Source of the DNA: a bacterium
Lineage (GTDB): Bacteria > RBG-13-66-14
NCBI GenBank assembly: GCA_026398675.1
Contig: JAPLSK010000175.1
Coordinates: forward strand, 1-9,933
Reading direction: 5' to 3'
DNA: 9,933 nt
Shown here in pieces: positions 1-6,297 of the stretch (position 1 is the first letter of the stretch; every line of letters starts with the position of its first letter). The notes beneath the pieces were generated by a model. That model searched no databases. It was given only the letters and a program-made list of their open reading frames with translations, and was not told the DNA's origin. The position numbers and the translations under genes were made by a program.

Positions 1-514
1 CGAGGGAGTACCGCCAGTCGGTGAGGGACATGACGTTCCCGGATGTTTTCTCCCAGTACCAGGCGAAGAAGATGTAATACGTCCCCTCGTCCGACGGGGC
101 GGTGAGGCTCAGGTCCACGTCGAAGGTGGCCGTCCCGGAGGGGATGTTCGAGGTTATCTCCCAGTAGCTCGATTCGTTGTCCCCGTAGCTCGGGGTGGCG
201 GCCAGGGGGGCGGAGCTGGAGGAGGAGCCGGCGTTGTCGGTCTCCAGGGTTGCCGTTCCGCTGATGCTATCGCCGGGCGCCACCGTCAGTACGGGATCGG
301 ACGGGTCGAGCTCCTGCTCGTTCACCATAGCGGAGACGAGGGTACAGGTGGAGGTTTCGGTCTCCGAGGGGCCGGTGGGGTCGTCGCAGCCGAAGTTGGG
401 GAAGGAGCAGCCGACGATGGGGGCTTTATCCGAGGCCCCCGCCACCAGTTGAGGCCCCACGAGGAGCAGAATGGTGAGGATGAAGATGTAGAAGGACGCC
501 GGCCGTTTTTTCAA
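1..514 (-). CDS. Secreted protein of unknown function, 3'-incomplete
   Basis: An open frame of 171 codons reads on the minus strand from a TTG at 514 off the left edge of the window. The TTG is preceded by GGAG with a 5-base gap, and the only nearby ATG (528-530) is in another frame and meets a stop after six codons. The N-terminus looks like a Sec signal peptide: MKKRPAS, a hydrophobic stretch at residues 8-25, then VAGA-S as a plausible cleavage site near residue 27. The mature part has three early cysteines (36, 43, 57) and a Ser-rich stretch (97-101). Residues from about 75 to 150 (TVAPGDSISGTATL ... LSLTAPSDEGTYYIFFAW) have the alternating pattern of an extracellular beta-sandwich. I do not recognise a catalytic domain and the C-terminal part is not visible. 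It has its own promoter and is probably not part of the rseP operon. Confidence 0.72.
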   Translation of the reverse strand, partial: MKKRPASFYIFILTILLLVGPQLVAGASDKAPIVGCSFPNFGCDDPTGPSETETSTCTLVSAMVNEQELDPSDPVLTVAPGDSISGTATLETDNAGSSSSSAPLAATPSYGDNESSYWEITSNIPSGTATFDVDLSLTAPSDEGTYYIFFAWYWEKTSGNVMSLTDWRYSL

Positions 515-541
515 GAATACTCCGCGGACATGTGCAACATT

Positions 542-570
542 AGCTTATGAGCAGAGAGGCGTATTGTCAA
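542..570 (-). promoter_or_regulatory. Sigma70-like promoter for the secreted-protein gene
   Basis: On the minus strand a perfect -35 hexamer TTGACA (565-570) is followed after 17 bases by TAAGCT (542-547), a poor -10 match (3 of 6). Transcription would start near 535, leaving a leader of about 20 bases before the TTG start at 514. The element lies just past the hairpin that follows rseP, which fits a separate transcription unit. The weak -10 box keeps this tentative. Confidence 0.4.
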
Positions 571-590
571 GGCTGCGCCTTTCGAAGAGG

Positions 591-640
591 CAAGGGGTTT
601 AACCGAGCGAAGCGAGCTATGCCCCCGGCAAAACCCCTTG
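591..640. repeat. Hairpin-forming repeat behind rseP
   Basis: CAAGGGGTTT (591-600) and AAACCCCTTG (631-640) form a perfect 10-bp inverted repeat around a 30-base loop. It begins four bases after the rseP stop codon, so it can end or protect the uppS-rseP transcript. No T run follows the stem on the minus strand, so it is not a textbook intrinsic terminator. The loop (601-633) recurs at 7070-7102 with two mismatches and a 23-base identical core, so this is a dispersed sequence and not only a local hairpin. Confidence 0.65.
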
Positions 641-643
641 TCT

Positions 644-1963
644 TCAATTAAAGAAGACGCGCTTCAGATCGGAGTAGAGGGCGAACAGCAGGAGTGAGCC
701 CAAGAGTACGATACCGACGTACTGTATCATCTGGCGCGTCTTCAGGGACATTGCTCGGCCGCGGACCGCCTCCACGACCAGAAGAGTGACCATCCCCCCG
801 TCCAGCATGGGAATCGGCAGGGTATTCATGATGCCCAGCATGACCGAGAGGAGGGCGACGAAGCGCAGAAATACGCTGAAGCCCGCTTCGGCCATCTTAC
901 CCGAGACGGAGGCGATGGAGATGGGTCCCCCGATGGCTTCCGAGGCGGGTATGCGCTGGGCCATCAGGAGGTAGAGCACGGTGTAGAACTCGAGAGCCGC
1001 GGAGAAGGTCTCGTCGGTGGATTGCCCGAGCGAGCCGAAGAGCCCCGGATCCACATGGCGCACCTCGCCGCCCAGGGCGAACGTCTGATCGTCGAGAAGA
1101 TCCAGGGGGACGTCCAAGGCAAAGTCTTTCCCGCCGCGCTGGAAGGCTACGGTGACTTCGGCGGGCGGCGTTTCCATCTTTTTCAGCTCGTCCAGGCGCG
1201 TCGCGTAATCGTCGGCGCTCGCCACCGGAGTGCCGCCCAGCGACAGTATCCGGTCCCCTTCCTTGAAGCCCAGGTTCTCCCCCGAGGGGTTAATGGCGCT
1301 CACAACCGGCTCTAGGTGGACCCGGATGCCGACCTGGGAGAAGCCGGTCTCGGGGTCCACCCAGGGGATCAGGGTGAACTCCCGATGCTCGCCGCCGCGC
1401 TCGATGGCGATGGTCAGCTCGTCCCCCGTCTGGAGGGTTATGCGACGGCTGAGCTCGCTCCAGTCCGCGACGGGCTCGCCGTCCACGGCGACGACCAGGT
1501 CGCCGGCCTCAATGCCGGCCCGCGATGCGGGACTTTGCTCGCCCTCGGGCAGCTCTGCGATAACCTCTCCGATGACCGGTTCGATGTGGAGCTCGTCGTA
1601 ACCGCCCAGGTTGACGGCGAAGTTTATTAAAAGCGCCAGGACGATGTTGGCCAGCGGGCCCGAGAGGTAGACGATTATACTTTTCCAGGCCGGGGTGGAG
1701 TTGATGTGGGAGGGCTCCGCGGCCAAAGGGTTCTCGGTGGCGTCCCCGGCCAGGCGGACGTAACCGCCGATGGGCACGAGGGAGAGACAGTAGTCGGTTT
1801 CGCCGCGCCGAATGCCGAAAAGGCGCTTGCCGATGCCGATGGAGAAGCGTTGGACGCCGATGCCGAGGATTTTAGCCGCGACGAGATGCCCCAACTCGTG
1901 GACCGCGACCACCAGCCCGAAAGAGATTACGAACCCGAGGATGTCGGAGAATATGCCTTGCAT
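644..1963 (-). CDS. rseP: RseP/RasP-type site-2 zinc metalloprotease
   Basis: This 439-residue protein is an intramembrane zinc protease (M50) that cuts transmembrane segments of regulatory proteins or leftover signal peptides within the inner membrane. The zinc site HELGH is at residues 22-26 in the first membrane helix. The third zinc ligand is in NTLPIPMLDG (380-389), the family's NxxPxPxLDG signature. Two PDZ-like regions lie between them at about 128-200 and 213-290, as in RseP, and the usual C-terminal membrane helices are present. The length is normal for the family. It is the last gene of the uppS-lipoprotein-cdsA-dxr-rseP operon, 21 bases after dxr. The ribosome-binding site is weak (AAGG close to the ATG), so translation may depend on dxr. 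The substrate, for example an anti-sigma factor, is not in the window. Confidence 0.95.
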   Translation of the reverse strand: MQGIFSDILGFVISFGLVVAVHELGHLVAAKILGIGVQRFSIGIGKRLFGIRRGETDYCLSLVPIGGYVRLAGDATENPLAAEPSHINSTPAWKSIIVYLSGPLANIVLALLINFAVNLGGYDELHIEPVIGEVIAELPEGEQSPASRAGIEAGDLVVAVDGEPVADWSELSRRITLQTGDELTIAIERGGEHREFTLIPWVDPETGFSQVGIRVHLEPVVSAINPSGENLGFKEGDRILSLGGTPVASADDYATRLDELKKMETPPAEVTVAFQRGGKDFALDVPLDLLDDQTFALGGEVRHVDPGLFGSLGQSTDETFSAALEFYTVLYLLMAQRIPASEAIGGPISIASVSGKMAEAGFSVFLRFVALLSVMLGIMNTLPIPMLDGGMVTLLVVEAVRGRAMSLKTRQMIQYVGIVLLGSLLLFALYSDLKRVFFN

Positions 1964-1984
1964 GCCTTGGGGGGTTGGCGGACT

Positions 1985-3130
1985 CTACAGTCCGTGAGTC
2001 ACGATCGCGGAGGCCAGCTCCTTCGCGGTTTCGAGAGCGGAGCGGACCTCGACCAGCGTGGTATATCCCGGCGCGCCTAATTCGTCCAAAACGCGCTCCA
2101 GGACGCGCGGGATGTCGGTGAACCGGATTCTCTCCGCCAGGAAGGCCTCCACGGCGACCTCGTCGGCCGCGGAGAGGTGCGCCGGCGCCAGGCCGCCCGC
2201 CGAGAACGCCCGACGGGCCAGCCCCAACGCCGGAAAGCGGCCTTCATCCACCGGGAAGAACGCGAGCCCGTCAGTCTGCGTCAGGTCGAGTCTGGGCGCG
2301 GGGCCCGCGACCCGGTCCGGGTGGGTCAGGGCGTACTGGATGGGCAGGAGCATGTCGGGTCGCCCGAGCTGGCCCAGCACGGAGCCGTCGGCGAACTCCA
2401 CCAGACTGTGCACCACCGACTGCGGGTGGACGATCACATCCACGTTTTTGATTCCGAAGAGCCAGTGGGCCTCGATGATTTCCAGCCCCTTGTTGAAGAG
2501 GGTGGCCGAGTCCACGGTTATCTTGGTGCCCATGTTCCAGTTGGGATGCCGGAGAGCCTCGCCGGGGGTTACGCCCGTCAGATCGGATCGGTTCAGGAAG
2601 GGTCCGCCCGAGGCGGTGATGATGAGCCGGGCGACCTCGCACCGGGGGCGGTCGCCCAGGCACTGCCAGATGGCCGAGTGCTCCGAGTCAATGGGGAGAA
2701 GCTCCACGCCGTGTTCTTTGGCGGCTTCGACGAAGAGCGCCCCGGCGGCGACCAGGACCTCTTTGTTGGCCAGAGCCACGTCCTTGCCGGAGCGGACGGC
2801 CTCGTATGTCGCCTCGAGGGCCACGGAGCCGGAGCTGGCGGCGACGAAGGTGTCCGCCCCTTCCAGGCGGGCGAGCTTGATCAAGCCCTCGGCCCCCGAC
2901 GCGATCTCGGTTCCGCCCCCCTTGACCTTTTTCGCCAAAACCTCAGCGGCGGGCTCGTCGAAGAGGACGGCCAGTCGCGGCCTGAACTCCTCGATTTGGG
3001 CGAAGACGTCCTCCACCTCGTCCAGGGCTCCCAGGGCGGCGACCGGAAAACCCAGGGACCGCGCGACGGTGAGCGTCTGTCTCCCGATAGAGCCGGTCGA
3101 GCCGAGGATGGAGAGCGTCCGTTTACGCAT
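1985..3130 (-). CDS. dxr: 1-deoxy-D-xylulose 5-phosphate reductoisomerase
   Basis: This 381-residue protein is the cytoplasmic enzyme (IspC) that rearranges and reduces DXP to 2-C-methyl-D-erythritol 4-phosphate with NADPH, the committed step of the MEP isoprenoid pathway. LGSTGSIG at residues 9-16 is the NADPH-binding loop. ANKEVLVAAG (121-130) follows. IDSEH (147-151) supplies metal ligands D148 and E150, and LFNKGLE (211-217) supplies the third, E217. SGGPF (174-178), HPNWNMG (195-201) and HPQSVVHS (235-242) are further family blocks. Length is slightly below the usual 385-400. The ATG lies six bases after the cdsA stop codon with no strong ribosome-binding site, which suggests coupled translation. 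It feeds isopentenyl units to UppS, encoded earlier in the same operon. Confidence 0.97.
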   Translation of the reverse strand: MRKRTLSILGSTGSIGRQTLTVARSLGFPVAALGALDEVEDVFAQIEEFRPRLAVLFDEPAAEVLAKKVKGGGTEIASGAEGLIKLARLEGADTFVAASSGSVALEATYEAVRSGKDVALANKEVLVAAGALFVEAAKEHGVELLPIDSEHSAIWQCLGDRPRCEVARLIITASGGPFLNRSDLTGVTPGEALRHPNWNMGTKITVDSATLFNKGLEIIEAHWLFGIKNVDVIVHPQSVVHSLVEFADGSVLGQLGRPDMLLPIQYALTHPDRVAGPAPRLDLTQTDGLAFFPVDEGRFPALGLARRAFSAGGLAPAHLSAADEVAVEAFLAERIRFTDIPRVLERVLDELGAPGYTTLVEVRSALETAKELASAIVTHGL

Positions 3131-3136
3131 GAAGTA

Positions 3137-3979
3137 TCAGCCCAGTGTGCCGCTCCACAGCCCGGCGTGGTGGAGACTGATCAGGTAGATGCAGGCCGCC
3201 GGCATGGCCATAAGAAAGCTGTCCAGCCGGTCCAGGAGGCCGCCGTGACCGGGGATGATGTTGCCGGTATCCTTCAGCCCCGCGTCGCGTTTGAGCGCCG
3301 AGACGGTCAGATCGCCAATGAAGGCCCCCAGCGCCACCACCGCTCCCAGAATGAGGGTGTATCTCCCCTGGAGGTTGGCGTTCAAGAAATAGTTTTCGAT
3401 GGCCCAGGCGCCTACCGCGGCCAGAACGACGCCCGCGACTAGGCCCTCCACGGTCTTTTTCGGTGACAGTTGCGGGGCGAGCTGATGACGGCCCAGGAGG
3501 GAGCCGACTACGTAGGCCCCGGTGTCCGCAATCCACAGCGCGGCCAGTGTGACCACCAGCAGCGGCGCCCCCTTGTTCCCGAGCCCCAGAATCAACGCCG
3601 CCCCCGTCCCCAGGCCCAGGTAAAAAGAGGTGAGGACGCTGCGGGCGAAAATGTCCAGCGCGCCGACATAATCGCGCCGCAGGACCGTCAGCGCGTTGAC
3701 CAACACCGCGCCCAGGGCGCCGTAGGCCAGGCCCTCGGCCCCGCGGATCCAGGCTCCGCCCAGGATGATGAGCGCGCCCAGACCGGAGAGAAGAGGCTCG
3801 GCCGGCCTTCCTTTTTCCCCTGTCAAGTTGCGCATCTCGTACACGCCGCCGACGACGCACAGTCCGAGAAGGATCACCCAGCGCCAGGTGGAGCCGTTCC
3901 AGGCACAGAAGAGAAAAACACCGGCCCAGACCAAGCCGGACAGGATTCGGATGAGAAAATTCGTTTTATTTTCTTCCAT
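3137..3979 (-). CDS. cdsA: Phosphatidate cytidylyltransferase
   Basis: This 280-residue integral membrane enzyme makes CDP-diacylglycerol from phosphatidic acid and CTP, the branch point for phosphatidylglycerol, cardiolipin and phosphatidylethanolamine. The family signature S-x3-K-R-x-4-K-D-x-G-N-x-P-G-H-G-G-x2-D-R-x-D is present at residues 227-253: SALKR at 227-231, KDTGN at 236-240, PGHGG at 243-247, DRLD at 250-253. SPKKTVEG (172-179) and the acidic ADTGAY block (151-156) are also typical. About eight hydrophobic segments span the chain. The gene starts 18 bases after the small lipoprotein gene and ends six bases before dxr, inside the conserved uppS-cdsA-dxr-rseP order. Length and motifs are normal. 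Confidence 0.96.
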   Translation of the reverse strand: MEENKTNFLIRILSGLVWAGVFLFCAWNGSTWRWVILLGLCVVGGVYEMRNLTGEKGRPAEPLLSGLGALIILGGAWIRGAEGLAYGALGAVLVNALTVLRRDYVGALDIFARSVLTSFYLGLGTGAALILGLGNKGAPLLVVTLAALWIADTGAYVVGSLLGRHQLAPQLSPKKTVEGLVAGVVLAAVGAWAIENYFLNANLQGRYTLILGAVVALGAFIGDLTVSALKRDAGLKDTGNIIPGHGGLLDRLDSFLMAMPAACIYLISLHHAGLWSGTLG

Positions 3980-3997
3980 GGCCTTGTTCCGTGCAGG

Positions 3998-4342
3998 CTA
4001 ATCGAAAGTGGTCTCGAAATCAACCACACCGTCCCCCCGGACGGTGACCGTCAAGTGGTAGGCGCCGGCCTCCTCGAGGTAACCGCCGGAAACCATCCGC
4101 CGAGCGTCCGACGAATCACCGTAGTCGAGCGTCACATCGCTTTCTCCGAGAGGCTCGACGACGACGGTCGTCTCCCCACCCGCGTCCAAGGTTCCGATGG
4201 TGTACGCGTCCCCATCCTCCAGGGTGAGGACGACCTGGGTGAGCGGCCCGCCGCCGGCGTTGATCACCGTCACCCGGGGATACCCGCCGGAGCAGGATGT
4301 CAACAGGACCGCCAGGAGCAGAATCCTTCTCCACGCGTTCAT
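3998..4342 (-). CDS. Small lipoprotein between uppS and cdsA, function unknown
   Basis: This 114-residue frame starts MNAWRRILLLAVLL with a lipobox LTSC (residues 14-17), so Cys17 is the predicted lipidated residue after signal peptidase II cleavage. The mature chain (about 98 residues) has no membrane segment. Its alternating hydrophobic pattern (PRVTVINAGG, QVVLTLEDG, TTVVVEPL, YHLTVTVRGDG) suggests a small all-beta, immunoglobulin-like fold. The ATG overlaps the uppS stop codon as ATGA, which implies translational coupling, and cdsA begins 18 bases downstream. I know of no standard gene at this place in the uppS-cdsA operon. The operon position suggests an envelope role, but that is inference. 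A longer open frame runs through here from 5167, but its first part is an out-of-frame shadow of uppS. Confidence 0.85.
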   Translation of the reverse strand: MNAWRRILLLAVLLTSCSGGYPRVTVINAGGGPLTQVVLTLEDGDAYTIGTLDAGGETTVVVEPLGESDVTLDYGDSSDARRMVSGGYLEEAGAYHLTVTVRGDGVVDFETTFD

Positions 4343-5103
4343 CGTTTTACATCCGTCCCGACGCCGCCGAAGCGGCGTTCCCGTCCCTCGTAGTCCTTGA
4401 GCGCCCGGTAGAGCTCCTCCCTGGAAAACGCGGGCCAGAAGACCCCGGTGAGGTAGAGCTCGGCGTAGGCTATCTGCCAGAGCAGGAAATCGGAGACGCG
4501 CAGCTCGCCCGAGGTCCGAATCAAGAGGTCCACCTCGGGCTGACCGGCGGTGTAGAGCATTTGGTCGAAGGCGCGCTCGTCCACAAGGCCTTCGGGCAGC
4601 GTCCCGGTTCTCTCCTCCTCCAGCAGGCGGTTGACCGCGCCCAGAATCTCCGACCGTCCGCCGTAGCTCACCGCCAGGTTGAGGTTGAGCCCGGTGTTCT
4701 TGGCCGTCATCTCCTCGTCCTCGACGATGGCCCCCCGCACCGCTTCGGGGAGCATCCCCCGTTCGCCGAGGGACCGGAAGCGGATGTTGGAGTACATCAT
4801 CTCCCCGAGCTCGCTTTTGAGGTACTTGACCAACAGGCGCATCAGGACGTCCACCTCGGCCTTGGGGCGCTTCCAGTTGTCCAGGCTGAAGGCGTACAGG
4901 GTGAGCGACTCGATGAGGAGGTCGCCGCAGGCGCGGGTGATGTCCTTGGCCCGCTCCATGCCGCGGCGGTGGCCGAAGATGCGCGGCTTGCCGCGAGCGG
5001 CGGCCCAACGGCCGTTGCCGTCCATGATAATAGCCACATGGCGCGGGAGCCGCGTGAAGCGCGGAACCTTGGGCTTCTCTTTCTGGGTGTCGAAACGGGG
5101 CAT
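4339..5103 (-). CDS. uppS: Undecaprenyl diphosphate synthase (cis-prenyltransferase)
   Basis: The enzyme condenses eight isopentenyl diphosphates onto farnesyl diphosphate in cis to give the C55 carrier for peptidoglycan and polysaccharide export. With the start at 5103 it has 254 residues, normal for the family. HVAIIMDGNGRWA (22-34) carries catalytic Asp28. FSLDNW (72-77) and RTSGELRVSDFLLWQ (196-210) are the other signature blocks. The open frame continues upstream to an ATG at 5247 (302 residues). I prefer 5103 because AGGA lies seven bases before it, homologues begin about 20 residues before the HVAIIMDG block, and the extension is intergenic-type sequence that overlaps a promoter. It is the first gene of the operon; its stop overlaps the lipoprotein start. 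Its first 37 codons are duplicated as a dead copy at 5980-6090. Confidence 0.95.
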   Translation of the reverse strand: MPRFDTQKEKPKVPRFTRLPRHVAIIMDGNGRWAAARGKPRIFGHRRGMERAKDITRACGDLLIESLTLYAFSLDNWKRPKAEVDVLMRLLVKYLKSELGEMMYSNIRFRSLGERGMLPEAVRGAIVEDEEMTAKNTGLNLNLAVSYGGRSEILGAVNRLLEEERTGTLPEGLVDERAFDQMLYTAGQPEVDLLIRTSGELRVSDFLLWQIAYAELYLTGVFWPAFSREELYRALKDYEGRERRFGGVGTDVKR

Positions 5104-5142
5104 AACATGTCCTGCCGGACGGTGAGCGGCCCGAATATTTTG

Positions 5143-5167
5143 ATGGGAACGTGGAAACCGTCCCCAT
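5143..5167 (-). other. Inverted repeat in the uppS leader
   Basis: ATGGGAACG (5143-5151) faces CGTCCCCAT (5159-5167) across a 7-base spacer. Read as minus-strand RNA (the uppS leader sense) the one changed position is a G-U pair, so all nine positions pair; read as plus-strand RNA it is an A-C mismatch. The same element is perfect in unit 2 (6130-6154). It lies about 40 bases before the uppS start and could be a leader hairpin or an operator; nothing else shows its role. Confidence 0.45.
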
Positions 5168-5240
5168 TGTAAGTTACTTCCGCCGAAGTTGCCATGCCGC
5201 CGTGATTCCGCCCGGACCATACCGCTCCCCGCCTCTGAGA

Positions 5241-5270
5241 TGGACATCTTTTACTTAATCAGTTTATACT
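5241..5270 (+). promoter_or_regulatory. Sigma70-like promoter for lipoprotein 1
   Basis: TGGACA (5241-5246, 5 of 6 to the -35 consensus) is followed after 18 bases by TATACT (5265-5270, 5 of 6 to TATAAT). The same pair with 17-base spacing occurs before the paralogous gene in unit 2, while the bases around it have changed. A strong ribosome-binding site, GGGAGGG at 5301-5307, sits eight bases before the ATG at 5316. The -35 box overlaps the upstream ATG at 5247 of the extended uppS frame. Confidence 0.65.
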
Positions 5271-5291
5271 TTAAAGAGTTTTTATTTATAA
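5263..5291 (-). promoter_or_regulatory. Possible divergent promoter for the uppS operon
   Basis: On the minus strand TTATAA (5286-5291, 3 of 6) and TATAAA (5263-5268, 5 of 6) are 17 bases apart. The -10 box overlaps that of the plus-strand lipoprotein promoter. This would give an uppS leader of about 150 bases containing the inverted repeat at 5143-5167. The region is AT-rich, so chance matches are easy, and the uppS operon may instead be expressed from genes further upstream of an ancestral arrangement. Confidence 0.22.
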
Positions 5292-5315
5292 ACACTCGCA
5301 GGGAGGGATATTAAG

Positions 5316-5924
5316 ATGAAGGAACGCCTTACACTACCGGCCCTGATCCTGCTGGGTCTGGCCATGACCCTTTCCGGCTGCACCAGCACCAGCGACTCCG
5401 GCGGCGGTGGCGACGGAGACGATAATTCAGGTGAGCTCGGATGGGCGCTCGACCTGGCCGATCCCGCCGCCGAGGGAGAGATGGACGACCCCAGTTTACT
5501 GAGATTCAGAGGCACGCTGGTGGACGACACCGGCAGGATTGACGACCAGGGGACGTGGCTCTTCTACTACGGAGATCTGGAAGGCGACCGGCAGCAGGTG
5601 CTGGCGGTAAATGTCACCCTCACGGGGCAAGTTATCACCTGCTGGTTTGACGCGGAGCAGATTGACCCATTCTGGACCGAACTCCCCGTTTACCGCGACG
5701 CGGAGGATTGGGTTGATGCCGCCGACGAGGCTCTCGACGCCGCCGGCGGCGTGGCATACGACTACCGCTGGGTGCAGGTGGACCCCGATGGCGACGATGA
5801 TTATAGCGAGAGCGAGAACCTCTGCCTCGTCGCATACTTTACGGAAGAGGGCAATCTCATGGCCTTAGTGACCCTCGACGCCGACACCGACGAGGTTCTC
5901 GACCTGGACATCGAAGGGGAATAG
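5316..5924 (+). CDS. Acidic lipoprotein 1 (paralogue A), function unknown
   Basis: This 202-residue protein starts with a lipoprotein signal, MKERLTLPALILLGLAMTL, and lipobox LSGC with lipidated Cys22. A flexible Ser/Gly/Asp linker follows (23-38), as in surface-tethered lipoproteins. The mature chain is strongly acidic. Two parts share a pattern of an Ala-rich helix followed by strands ending in an acidic turn: ALDLADPAAEGE with WLFYYGDL and VLAVNVTLTGQV, then DWVDAADEALDAAGG with CLVAYFTEEG and VTLDADTDEVL. The second resembles a PepSY domain; this is inference from the pattern, not a match I could run. The start is set by GGGAGGG eight bases before ATG. Its paralogue is at 6298-6891, within a tandem duplication. 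It is transcribed divergently from the uppS operon. Confidence 0.9.
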   Translation: MKERLTLPALILLGLAMTLSGCTSTSDSGGGGDGDDNSGELGWALDLADPAAEGEMDDPSLLRFRGTLVDDTGRIDDQGTWLFYYGDLEGDRQQVLAVNVTLTGQVITCWFDAEQIDPFWTELPVYRDAEDWVDAADEALDAAGGVAYDYRWVQVDPDGDDDYSESENLCLVAYFTEEGNLMALVTLDADTDEVLDLDIEGE

Positions 5925-5950
5925 GCGCACGAACAGAATTGCTGAACAGC

Positions 5951-5979
5951 AACCGGCGGGGATGCATTTCCCGCCGGTT
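5951..5979 (+). terminator. Hairpin after lipoprotein 1
   Basis: AACCGGCGGG (5951-5960) and CCCGCCGGTT (5970-5979) form a perfect 10-bp stem with a 9-base loop, 26 bases after the stop codon. It probably marks the transcript end, but no T run follows, so it could equally be an RNA-stabilising stem or act with Rho. Its right edge coincides with the junction of the tandem duplication. Confidence 0.55.
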
Positions 5980-6090
5980 GCGTTGGGCCGCCCAGCGGCC
6001 GTTGCCGTCCATGATTATCGCCACGTGGCGCGGGAGCTGCGTGAAACGCGGAACCTCGGGCTTTTAGATCTGGGTGTCGAAACGGTGTAT
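5980..6090 (-). pseudogene. Dead 5' fragment of uppS
   Basis: Read on the minus strand, 37 codons align without gaps to the start of uppS and keep HVAIIMDGNGRWA. The start codon is ATA (6088-6090) instead of ATG, codon 9 is TAA (6064-6066), and everything after codon 37 is missing. Many differences from the intact gene are at third codon positions (for example CAT/CAC, GCT/GCG, ATT/ATA), as expected if the intact uppS kept evolving under selection. It is a by-product of the tandem duplication and cannot make UppS. Confidence 0.88.
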
Positions 6091-6129
6091 AACATATCCT
6101 GCTGGACGATGAGCTGCCCGGACATTTTG

Positions 6130-6154
6130 ATGGGAACGTGGAAACCGTTCCCAT
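6130..6154. other. Inverted repeat, unit 2 copy
   Basis: ATGGGAACG (6130-6138) and CGTTCCCAT (6146-6154) pair perfectly over nine positions with the loop TGGAAAC, identical to the loop in unit 1. The stem is retained next to a dead uppS fragment, so either it has a role for the plus-strand lipoprotein gene (as DNA site) or it has not yet decayed. Confidence 0.45.
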
Positions 6155-6224
6155 TGTAAGATACTTCAGTCGAAGTTGCCATGCCGCCGTGAGCCCGCCC
6201 GGACTTTCCCGCTCCACGCCGGGA

Positions 6225-6253
6225 TGGACACCTTTAACTTAATCAGTTATACT
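6225..6253 (+). promoter_or_regulatory. Sigma70-like promoter for lipoprotein 2
   Basis: TGGACA (6225-6230) and TATACT (6248-6253) are separated by the ideal 17 bases. The hexamers match those of unit 1 although the spacer differs by one base. The ribosome-binding site GGGAGGG again lies eight bases before the ATG at 6298. Confidence 0.68.
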
Positions 6254-6297
6254 TTAGTAAGTTTCATTCATGACCACTCGCAGGGAGGGATACTAAG

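Larger units (their letters stand above)
4993..5979. repeat. Tandem duplication, unit 1
   Basis: This segment of about 987 bases resembles 5980-6950 over its whole length, in the same orientation. In order it holds the first 37 codons of uppS (minus strand), the intergenic region with a hairpin and promoter, the 202-residue lipoprotein gene and a GC-rich hairpin. The left edge is where the uppS similarity stops (codon 37). Similarity looks like about four positions in five by eye; I did not compute it. Confidence 0.85.

Noticed and set aside
2058..3442. Long plus-strand open frames of 376 and 421 codons across dxr and cdsA
   Set aside because: They are antisense shadows of two genes with full catalytic motifs; their translations are Arg/Gly/Pro-rich with no domain, and they arise from GC-rich codon use.
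3470..4393. Plus-strand 307-codon open frame antisense to cdsA and the lipoprotein
   Set aside because: It has no ribosome-binding site or recognisable domain and lies opposite two well-supported genes.
4343..5167. N-terminal extension of the small lipoprotein frame up to 5167 (389 codons)
   Set aside because: The upstream part is uppS read out of frame. The internal ATG at 4342 with a signal peptide, lipobox and ATGA overlap is the sensible start.
5951..6154. Hairpins between the lipoprotein genes as a CRISPR array or transposon ends
   Set aside because: There are no regular repeats and spacers, no transposase, and the spacing is explained by the two duplication units.
5801..6217. Minus-strand 138-codon open frame over the end of lipoprotein 1 and the uppS remnant
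   Set aside because: It is out of frame with the uppS fragment, its similarity to another out-of-frame shadow is only due to the duplication, and it runs antisense into a real gene.
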